From Candidatus Woykebacteria bacterium RBG_13_40_15 (GTDB lineage: Bacteria; Patescibacteria; Microgenomatia; Woykebacterales; RBG-16-39-9b): 64,000 nucleotides of DNA. The translations under genes and the position numbers were made by a program. This document shows, one piece after another, positions 57,791 through 64,000 of this stretch. Under the pieces are notes generated by a model that saw only the letters and a program-made list of their open reading frames with translations, was not told the origin of the DNA and did not search any database. Positions within the stretch are counted from its first letter, which is position 1; the number at the start of each line of letters is the position of its first letter. The DNA lies in NCBI GenBank assembly GCA_001816655.1, contig MHCP01000015.1:72836-136835 (forward strand), read 5' to 3'.

Positions 57791-60700
57791 ATGAACGAAA
57801 TAAGAGACTTTGAAGCGTTAAGAATGATATTGGCGTCATCGGAAGATATTCTTTCGTGGTCACACGGTGAGGTTACAAAACCGGAAACAATAAACTACCG
57901 AACTTTTAAACCCGAAAAAGATGGTTTGTTCGACGAAAAAATTTTTGGGCCAACAAAAGATTGGGAGTGTTATTGTGGGAAATACAAACGAATAAGATAT
58001 CGGGGAGTTATTTGTGATAAATGTGGAGTCGAAGTGACTCAATCTAAAGTTAGGCGCGAAAGAATGGGCCATATAAAATTAGCCGCGCCAGTTGCTCACG
58101 TTTGGTTTTTCAAAGGAACCCCTTCAAAGCTCTCCCAACTTTTAGACATAACCCCCCGTTACTTAGAAGCCGTTGTTTATTTTGCAAACTATTTAGTGAT
58201 TGAGACTGACGAGGAAAAGAGAAAACGTGTTTTGGATGAAATAGGAAAATTCTTTAAAAACCAGGCCGAACTTATTCAAAAAGATTTTAGCGATCGTGCG
58301 AAAGAGACCGATAAAGATCTAAAAGAGGAACTGAAAAAACTCAACGTTAAGAATAAAGAACAAAGGGAAATAATAGCCGAAGAACTCGAACTTAAAGCAA
58401 AAGCAAGACGCAATGCCCTGAGGGAAGAAGAAGCCGCGGAGTTAGCAAAGAATGAAGAGCTACGTAATTCAACGAGTGAAAAGGTAAAATTTATCAAGAA
58501 ACTTTCAGTAATTTCTGAAGAAGAGTATCATAGGTTGAAAAATTACGGCGCAGAAGATTTTATGAAAGTTGGAATGGGGGCAGAAGCAATTTTGGAACTG
58601 CTAAAATCACTAGACCTGGATAAGCTTTCCAATACCCTACGAGAAGAAGTTAAAAATTCCTCAGGGCAGAAGTTGTTGAAAGCCACAAAGAGATTGCGTG
58701 TGGTTGAGGGGTTTCGTCAAGCAGGAATAAAACCAGATTTCATGATCATGGCCGTTTTACCGGTTATTCCCCCAGATCTTCGTCCGATGGTTCAATTATC
58801 TGGTGGGCGGTTCGCAACTAGTGATTTAAATGATCTTTACAGAAGGGTTCTAAATCGGAACAATCGGCTGAAGCGGTTAACTGACCTAGGTGCACCAGAA
58901 ATTATTTTGCGAAATGAGAAGAGAATGCTCCAAGAGGCTGTTGATGCACTAATCGACTCAGCACAGCGAACTACTCCCACAAGGGCTGGTGTTCAAGTAC
59001 TCCGTTCATTATCCGATATGCTAAAAGGAAAACAAGGAAGATTTCGACAAAATCTTCTTGGAAAACGGGTTGATTATTCTGGAAGAAGTGTAATAGTTGT
59101 TGCCCCAGATATTAAATTAAATGAGTGCCGAGTTCCAAAGGAAATGGCCTTGGAGCTATTTAAGCCTTACGTCCTTCGAGAACTGATTTTCCAAGGTTAT
59201 GCACCGAATGTAAAAAGCGCAAAACACGTTTTTGAAAGAAGAGGACCGGAGGTTTGGGATATTCTCGAGTCTATTACAAAAGAGCACCCAGTTTTGTTAA
59301 ATAGAGCTCCTACTTTGCATAGACTTGGTATGCAATCCTTTTATCCGATTCTGACAGAAGGTAATGCCATTGGTATCCACCCCTCTGTATGTGCGGGTTA
59401 CGGTGCCGATTTTGATGGCGATCAGATGGCAATTCATGTTCCACTAGCTTCTGCTGCGCAAGAAGAGGCGCTCAATTTAATGATGTCAACCAACAATCTT
59501 TTAAGGCCTGCTGACGGGGAACCAATAATGACTCCAAACCACGATGTATTTTTAGGTATTTACTATATTACCCTTTTGGACGATGGGGAAGCAAAACACG
59601 TTTTTGATGAGGAAGAAGCAGTAAGGGCGTATTATTTGGGAAATATAGGTTTACGAGAAAAAATAAAAATTATTCGGGAAGGAAAGTCTATCGAAACTTC
59701 CGCTGGAAGGATTTTTTTCAACTTAGCACTACCCATCGAGATGAGATTTATAAACGATGTAATAAAAGGGCCAGATGTTAAAAAGCTACTGGTTGAGTGT
59801 CAAAGTCGTTTTGGGAAGAAGGCCACCGTAGATTTAATTGATGCTTTGAAAGACTTAGGTTTTCATTTTGCTACTACCTCTGGTATTTCAATAGCAATAT
59901 CCGATGCTGAAATAATTTCAGAAAAGAAAAAACTTATCGATGAAGCAGACTCTAAGGTGGAAGAAATTGAGAAGAACTTTAACAGAGGATTAATCACGGA
60001 GGCTGAGAAGACGAGATTATCTCAAGAAGTTTGGGCTACTTTGACAACCAAGATAGATGAACTAACTTGGGAGTCAATGGATGAAGAGAATTCATTAAAA
60101 ATGATTCAAGGCTCTGGGGCTCGTGGAAGTAGAGACCAAATAAAGCAACTTGCTGGGATGCGTGGTTTGGTCGCAGACCCAATGGGGAGAATTGTTGAAC
60201 TTCCAAGTAAGAGTAACTTCCGTGAGGGTCTTGAGGTATTCGAATACTTTACATCGACCAGAGGTGCCAGAAAAGGGTTGGTAGATAAAGCATTGAAGAC
60301 TGCCGATGCAGGCTATCTTACAAGAAGACTGGTCGACGTCGCCCATGATGTAATAGTTCGTGAAGAGAATTGTGGCGCAAAAGACGGAATAACCTTAGAA
60401 AGAGTAGGTGAAAATAATTTTGCTCAAAGACTTTTAGGTCGAGTAGTCGCAGAAGATATTAAAGATAAGAACAAAGTAATTGTGAAAAGGAACGAGATAG
60501 TTACAGAGGCACATTTGGACTTAATCGAAAAAGCAAATGTACCACAGGCAGTTATTAGGTCCACTCTCACCTGTGAATCAAAATATGGTATTTGTCAATT
60601 ATGCTACGGCAGAGATTTGGCTACTAAGGAGCCAGTAAAAATCGGTACGCCTGTTGGTGTGATAGCCGCTCAATCTATTGGTGAGCCAGGAACACAGTTA

Positions 60701-61537
60701 ACGATGCGTACATTCCATTTGGGGGGTATTGTTGGCTTGGATATTACTCAAGGATTGCCCCGGGTCGATGAAATTTTTGAAGCTAGGGTTCCAAAGACGA
60801 AAGCCCTGATGTCTGAAATTCCTGGAAAAATCGATATAATCGAAGGGGATGAAGAGAGAAAAATCCGCATTACTGCTAAAGACAAAAAAACAATCTTGGA
60901 AAAAGAATATATAGTTCCAGCGACAAGTGAGATTTTAGTCGATACAGGAAATTACGTGGAAGCCGGCACCGGTCTTACAAGCGGGCATTTGGATCTGAAA
61001 ACTTTATTAGAGACTAAAGGACAGCGGGCTGTTCAACAATACATCATTTCAGAATTGCAAAAAGTATATGAATCGCAGGGAGCCCAGATTAATGACAAAC
61101 ATTTTGAAGTAATTGTAAGGAAAATGAGCGAAAAGGTTAGGGTTGAAACAGCTGGCGATACTAACCTCCTCCCAGGTGAAATGGTAGACAAAATGCGATT
61201 TAGTGAAGAGAACGCAAAGGTTTTAGCCGAAGGAGGAGAACCGGCAACTGCTTCAATTGTGATTTTGGGTATTACTAGAGCAGCTTTATACACGGAGTCA
61301 GTCCTGTCAGCAGCCTCATTTCAAGAGACAACTTCTGTCCTGACTGATGCCGCAACGTCAGGAAAAATCGATTATCTAAGAGGACTTAAAGAAAACGTTA
61401 TTATTGGTCGCCTGATCCCTACCGGAGAACGTGCTAGACTTAATGGAAAGGCTAGCGAAAAAGAGAAGCGGGCCACTATAATAGCAGCAGAAGATATAAG
61501 TATTAAACAGCCTCAAGTAAAAGAATCCACCTTCTAA
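57791..61537 (+). CDS. rpoC: RNA polymerase beta-prime subunit
   Basis: 1248 residues. N-terminal zinc ribbon CYCGKYKRIRYRGVICDKC, clamp, LNRAPTLHRLGMQSF, then the catalytic loop YGADFDGDQMAIHVPL: the three metal-binding Asp are intact, but the residue before ADFDGD is Gly where nearly all bacteria have Asn. Second zinc motif with C-x6-C-x2-C (CESKYGICQLC), trigger loop GEPGTQLTMRTFHLGG. No gap to rpoB, so strict coupling. Confidence 0.98.
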   Translation: MNEIRDFEALRMILASSEDILSWSHGEVTKPETINYRTFKPEKDGLFDEKIFGPTKDWECYCGKYKRIRYRGVICDKCGVEVTQSKVRRERMGHIKLAAPVAHVWFFKGTPSKLSQLLDITPRYLEAVVYFANYLVIETDEEKRKRVLDEIGKFFKNQAELIQKDFSDRAKETDKDLKEELKKLNVKNKEQREIIAEELELKAKARRNALREEEAAELAKNEELRNSTSEKVKFIKKLSVISEEEYHRLKNYGAEDFMKVGMGAEAILELLKSLDLDKLSNTLREEVKNSSGQKLLKATKRLRVVEGFRQAGIKPDFMIMAVLPVIPPDLRPMVQLSGGRFATSDLNDLYRRVLNRNNRLKRLTDLGAPEIILRNEKRMLQEAVDALIDSAQRTTPTRAGVQVLRSLSDMLKGKQGRFRQNLLGKRVDYSGRSVIVVAPDIKLNECRVPKEMALELFKPYVLRELIFQGYAPNVKSAKHVFERRGPEVWDILESITKEHPVLLNRAPTLHRLGMQSFYPILTEGNAIGIHPSVCAGYGADFDGDQMAIHVPLASAAQEEALNLMMSTNNLLRPADGEPIMTPNHDVFLGIYYITLLDDGEAKHVFDEEEAVRAYYLGNIGLREKIKIIREGKSIETSAGRIFFNLALPIEMRFINDVIKGPDVKKLLVECQSRFGKKATVDLIDALKDLGFHFATTSGISIAISDAEIISEKKKLIDEADSKVEEIEKNFNRGLITEAEKTRLSQEVWATLTTKIDELTWESMDEENSLKMIQGSGARGSRDQIKQLAGMRGLVADPMGRIVELPSKSNFREGLEVFEYFTSTRGARKGLVDKALKTADAGYLTRRLVDVAHDVIVREENCGAKDGITLERVGENNFAQRLLGRVVAEDIKDKNKVIVKRNEIVTEAHLDLIEKANVPQAVIRSTLTCESKYGICQLCYGRDLATKEPVKIGTPVGVIAAQSIGEPGTQLTMRTFHLGGIVGLDITQGLPRVDEIFEARVPKTKALMSEIPGKIDIIEGDEERKIRITAKDKKTILEKEYIVPATSEILVDTGNYVEAGTGLTSGHLDLKTLLETKGQRAVQQYIISELQKVYESQGAQINDKHFEVIVRKMSEKVRVETAGDTNLLPGEMVDKMRFSEENAKVLAEGGEPATASIVILGITRAALYTESVLSAASFQETTSVLTDAATSGKIDYLRGLKENVIIGRLIPTGERARLNGKASEKEKRATIIAAEDISIKQPQVKESTF

Positions 61538-61591
61538 CTTTAAAGAAAGATCCCATTGTAAAAGGCCGAAATTTATTAAATAATATATTTA

Positions 61592-62506
61592 ATGAGGACC
61601 TTTTTGGCCTTTTTAATGGCCTTTATATTTTTATTTACGTTTCCGTTGGCAGTTATTTCGTTTTCCTTAGAGCATATACTTACCCCTACATATCTCAAGT
61701 CCTCCTTGTATAAGAGCGGGGTTTACAAGGCAGCTACTTCTGCTTTGATTTCCGTAGTTGATGAAATTAAGAACGAAGAAAACCAAATATCGATCGAGGA
61801 TCAGCAAGAGTTAAAAAATTTTATAAAAAATGAAGTTACGCCGACGTATGTTAGAAATAAAGTAGAACTGTTTCTAGATCAAACTTTTTTATATCTCGGC
61901 AGTAAAAGCGAAAACCCGCCAGGTGTAATGTTTTCGGACCTAAAACCTAAAGCTAAAGAAATATTTGGTGGCGAGCCGGTGCCAAAAGAAATAGATGATC
62001 TTCTGTCTAAACCATTAGCGTTGCCACAAAATGAAGCAAAAAAATTCAGAAATGTGTATCAAATTTTTCAAAAAGCAACGATTCCTTTCATTATCATCAA
62101 CCTTTCCTTACTGCTTGTAATATTTCTTTTAGTAAAAGGTTTAAAGTCAAAGTTGCGTTGGGTCTCTGCAACTTTGCTAATTCCAACAATTTTTGGATTA
62201 GTTAGCGCCGCGGCAACGTATGGTTTTGGAGAAGTGATAACATCACTGGCAACAAGTAGACTTGCCGATTCAGAAATAACACAATTTACAGAGCCGATTA
62301 GAAATCTTATCAAGCCGATTACAGCCGATTTGGCTAGCACAATGCTTATTATTTACGGTAGTGTTTTTGTTATCTCAATTGCGCTTTTTATAATATCGCT
62401 TCTTATTAGACCACCAAAAGAACAAAAGCAAGAGGTCGTTACGCAAAATAAAACTCCAGAAGTACCTATGTCAGAAATAACTTACCCAGGACAAACCCCA
62501 GTCTGA
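61592..62506 (+). CDS. Hypothetical membrane protein (304 aa)
   Basis: An N-terminal hydrophobic helix (FLAFLMAFIFLFTFPLAVISF, about residues 4-24), an external segment of about 140 residues, then three closely spaced helices (about 165-185, 192-212, 250-273) and a hydrophilic tail. No motif recognised. Located between rpoC and rpsL on the same strand. In related genomes this place sometimes holds similar unknown membrane genes. Confidence 0.6.
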   Translation: MRTFLAFLMAFIFLFTFPLAVISFSLEHILTPTYLKSSLYKSGVYKAATSALISVVDEIKNEENQISIEDQQELKNFIKNEVTPTYVRNKVELFLDQTFLYLGSKSENPPGVMFSDLKPKAKEIFGGEPVPKEIDDLLSKPLALPQNEAKKFRNVYQIFQKATIPFIIINLSLLLVIFLLVKGLKSKLRWVSATLLIPTIFGLVSAAATYGFGEVITSLATSRLADSEITQFTEPIRNLIKPITADLASTMLIIYGSVFVISIALFIISLLIRPPKEQKQEVVTQNKTPEVPMSEITYPGQTPV

Positions 62507-62529
62507 GATATCAATTTTTTATTTGGCTA

Positions 62530-62559
62530 TTGACAAACGTGTCTAATACGGTGTATAAA
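62530..62559 (+). promoter_or_regulatory. Upstream promoter of the str region
   Basis: TTGACA, 18-base spacer, TATAAA. Its transcript would first make the hairpin RNA at 62566-62648 before reaching rpsL. Confidence 0.7.
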
Positions 62560-62565
62560 TGTTCG

Positions 62566-62648
62566 GTTATTTTTCACCTCCTTTTAGCCGGGTAAAAGTT
62601 GCTGATTAGATCCATTGGGCCTAACAGCAACCCCCGGCTGTTTTATTC
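62566..62648 (+). ncRNA. Small RNA or attenuator leader with anti-Shine-Dalgarno sequence
   Basis: Just after the promoter lies TCACCTCCTTT (62574-62584), identical to the 3' end of 16S rRNA that pairs with ribosome binding sites. Then a two-part hairpin: AGCCGGG with CCCGGCT (62586-62592 and 62633-62639), GTTGCTG with CAGCAAC inside, followed by GTTTTATT. This is a compact unit of promoter, possible mRNA-binding segment and terminator, with a second promoter for rpsL after it. It could be an sRNA or a leader regulating rpsL. Confidence 0.5.
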
Positions 62649-62665
62649 TCTGGTGCTAAAGTTAT

Positions 62666-62694
62666 TTGACAGCTGTTTGATCTAAGACTATAAT
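62666..62694 (+). promoter_or_regulatory. Main promoter of rpsL-rpsG
   Basis: TTGACA, 17-base spacer, TATAAT, the best consensus in the window, 28 bases before ATG 62723. Confidence 0.88.
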
Positions 62695-62722
62695 CTAGCG
62701 AGTAAATTAAGGGTTAAAAATT

Positions 62723-63136
62723 ATGCCAACAATTAATCAACTTGTTCGAAAAGGCAGAAAAAAAGTAACTACAAAAGTCAAAGCCACTGCTTTGCGTGGT
62801 TCTTTTAATTCTCCGAAAAGAAAATTAGTTCCAACAACTAATCCTCAGAAAAGAGGGGTGGCTATTGCTGTAAAAACAATGACGCCTAAGAAACCAAATT
62901 CTGCATTGAGAAAAATAGCTAGAGTACGTCTTTCTAACCGAAAAGAAATAACTGCTTACATTCCCGGTATTGGCCATAGTTTACAAGAACACTCCATCGT
63001 ACTGGTGAGAGGTGGGAGGGTTAAAGATTTACCAGGTGTGAAGTACCATGTTATAAGAGGGCATTACGATACATCTGGGGTGGAGAATCGAAAGCAAGGC
63101 CGTAGTTTATACGGCAGCAAGAAATCTAAAGAGTAA
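62723..63136 (+). CDS. rpsL: Ribosomal protein S12
   Basis: 137 residues. Motifs: PTINQLVRKGRKK, the decoding loop TPKKPNSALRKIARVRLSN (wild-type Lys42-like KKPNS, so no streptomycin-resistance change), IPGIGHSLQEHSIVLVRGGRVKDLPGV and the Lys-rich end. Has a slightly longer basic region after residue 15 as in several CPR proteins. Confidence 0.98.
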   Translation: MPTINQLVRKGRKKVTTKVKATALRGSFNSPKRKLVPTTNPQKRGVAIAVKTMTPKKPNSALRKIARVRLSNRKEITAYIPGIGHSLQEHSIVLVRGGRVKDLPGVKYHVIRGHYDTSGVENRKQGRSLYGSKKSKE

Positions 63137-63177
63137 TTATATCTCGCTAGAAAAACGCGAGATGTAATCTTACGATT

Positions 63178-63651
63178 ATGAGAGGTAAAAGAGCTGAAAA
63201 AAGAAAACTTGTGCCGGACCCAGTTTATAATAGCCGTTTAGTTGTAAGGCTTGTAAATCGTATTATGGAACAAGGTAAGAAAAAGGTTGCAGAAGGGGTT
63301 GTTTACGATTCGTTTGAAAAAATAAAGCAGGGGGGAAAAGACCCACTTGAGGTATTTGAAACGGCAGTAAGAAATGTTAGCCCAAAAATGGAAGTAAAAT
63401 CTCGCCGAATTGGTGGGGCTTCTTATCAAGTACCGATGGAAGTAAGAGGCGATCGAAAAGAATCATTAGCGCTTCGCTGGATTGTTTCTTTTGCAAAACA
63501 GCGGCCTAATTCAGAATATAAAACAATGATCGATAAATTGGCAGCGGAATTAACTGATGCGGCATCAGGAACAGGTGCGGCAATTAAAAAGAGAGACGAC
63601 ACACATCGTATGGCTGAGGCGAATAAAGCCTTCTCGCATTTCCGTTGGTAG
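63178..63651 (+). CDS. rpsG: Ribosomal protein S7
   Basis: 157 residues. Motifs: MRGKRAEKRKLVPDPVYNSRLV, VSPKMEVKSRRIGGASYQVPMEV, RKESLALRWIV and the end DDTHRMAEANKAFSHFRW. S7 nucleates 30S head assembly. A diverged repeat of the last codons lies at 63685-63714. Confidence 0.98.
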   Translation: MRGKRAEKRKLVPDPVYNSRLVVRLVNRIMEQGKKKVAEGVVYDSFEKIKQGGKDPLEVFETAVRNVSPKMEVKSRRIGGASYQVPMEVRGDRKESLALRWIVSFAKQRPNSEYKTMIDKLAAELTDAASGTGAAIKKRDDTHRMAEANKAFSHFRW

Positions 63652-63667
63652 GGCGCTCGGCCTTGCC

Positions 63668-63684
63668 TTTTGGCTTCGCCAAAA
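63668..63684. repeat. Hairpin element between the rpsG tails
   Basis: TTTTGGC and GCCAAAA form a perfect stem around TTC, preceded by the GC-rich GGGCGCTCGGCC. It lies between the rpsG stop and the duplicated tail, in the position of the 20-bp repeat between the lepA tails. Confidence 0.5.
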
Positions 63685-63714
63685 CGTAAAGCATTTGCAC
63701 ATTTTCGCTGGTAA
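63685..63714 (+). pseudogene. Relic of a second rpsG 3' end
   Basis: The frame reads RKAFAHFRW and stop against ANKAFSHFRW and stop in the intact gene, with different codons at most sites. Like the lepA and helicase tails, it is a diverged copy of the last codons. Confidence 0.65.
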
Positions 63715-63761
63715 TTAAGCAAGCTCAAACAATTTAATGCCACTGCTTAAAACAGTTCTTA

Positions 63762-63790
63762 TTGACAGGCTGACTGCCTTCTGATATCAT
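63762..63790 (+). promoter_or_regulatory. Promoter of fusA
   Basis: TTGACA, 17-base spacer, TATCAT; a second TATAAT is at 63837-63842 closer to ATG 63860. Confidence 0.65.
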
Positions 63791-63859
63791 TTTCCATTTG
63801 AAGAAACCAAGGATGTCTTTTCCCAACCAGAATTGATATAATTTAGGCTCAAGCTAAAA

Positions 63860-64000
63860 ATGGCAAAAGAAGTCGCGTTAGAAAACATTCGTAATATTGG
63901 TATTATTGCTCATATTGACGCCGGGAAGACGACGGTTACTGAGCGTGTGCTTTTTTATACGGGAAAGACTTACAAAATTGGAGAGGTTCATGAAGGCACT
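63860..64000 (+). CDS. fusA: Elongation factor G (3' end outside window)
   Basis: The first 47 codons are present: LENIRNIGIIAHIDAGKTTV and TERVLFYTGKTYKIGEVHEG are the EF-G G1 motif and following helix. It completes the rpsL-rpsG-fusA str order, but with its own promoter region and 145 bases after the rpsG relic. Confidence 0.97.
   Translation, partial: MAKEVALENIRNIGIIAHIDAGKTTVTERVLFYTGKTYKIGEVHEGT

Noticed and set aside
60095..60346. Antisense ORFs in rpoC, rpoB, dnaK and ftsK
   Set aside because: Strongly conserved genes on the plus strand explain the open frames.
1..64000. CRISPR array
   Set aside because: No set of regularly spaced direct repeats was seen; the only recurring block is the promoter repeat, spaced by whole genes.

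Overview
The window looks like a Candidate Phyla Radiation (Patescibacteria, possibly Microgenomates-type) chromosome. Evidence: an AT-rich backbone of shortened housekeeping genes (a roughly 335-residue PGK, a 492-residue IF-2, AlaRS without its C-terminal domain, HrcA of 243 residues, a UvrD cut off after the helicase motifs), two RecB/UvrD-type helicases, single-gene pilus components, and a beta-prime catalytic loop reading GADFDGD instead of NADFDGD. The phylum is an inference; no 16S rRNA gene is present.

Two kinds of DNA alternate. The AT-rich backbone carries: a helicase-nuclease (1.8-4.9 kb); FemAB, 3D-domain protein and UvrD/PcrA (6.1-9.6); trxA-pgk-tpiA-LCP-holA (9.7-13.5); pilO/pilN and rpsT (13.6-15.3); murJ-lepA (15.3-18.8); a GT39 glycosyltransferase and hrcA-grpE-dnaK (21.4-27.2); a VapBC-like module (28.3-28.9); a radical SAM protein (30.9); dnaJ (34.1); tRNA-Asn and nusA-infB-DHH-rpsO-pnp-udg-rnj (35.7-44.4); ftsK, RodZ-like, alaS, FtsA/PilM-like, mltG (45-54.3); rpoB-rpoC and rpsL-rpsG-fusA (54.4-64.0).

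GC-rich islands with different codon use are set into this backbone at 1-1.65, 5.06-6.12, 18.9-21.2, 27.2-28.2, 29.05-30.86, 31.77-32.67 and 32.68-33.84 kb, and a GC-rich structured RNA candidate lies at 35.3-35.7 kb. Most islands have their own promoter and a GC-rich terminator. In the 27-33 kb stretch three promoters share an almost identical block (TTGAAATTTCTATAAGTCA followed by TATAAT), one more copy is decapitated and one is diverged. Their products form a theme uncommon in this kind of genome: FabG, a HadAB-like hydratase pair, a FabI/FabL-type enoyl-ACP reductase and LipB (fatty acid and lipoate synthesis), an HdrD/DsrK-like iron-sulfur protein with a NarI-like membrane cytochrome b, a secreted zinc metallopeptidase, and several orphans.

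Five short relics of neighbouring backbone genes were found: 3' tails of the helicase-nuclease, lepA and rpsG lie just downstream of the intact genes, and 5' heads of dnaJ and the radical SAM gene lie upstream of the intact copies. Four of the five border GC-rich islands, and the relics differ from the intact genes at many codon positions. This suggests the islands arrived with flanking DNA from a related, diverged chromosome. The promoter-repeat-linked GC-rich cassettes, the terminal gene relics and the multi-hairpin RNA at 35314-35678 are the most unusual parts of the window.
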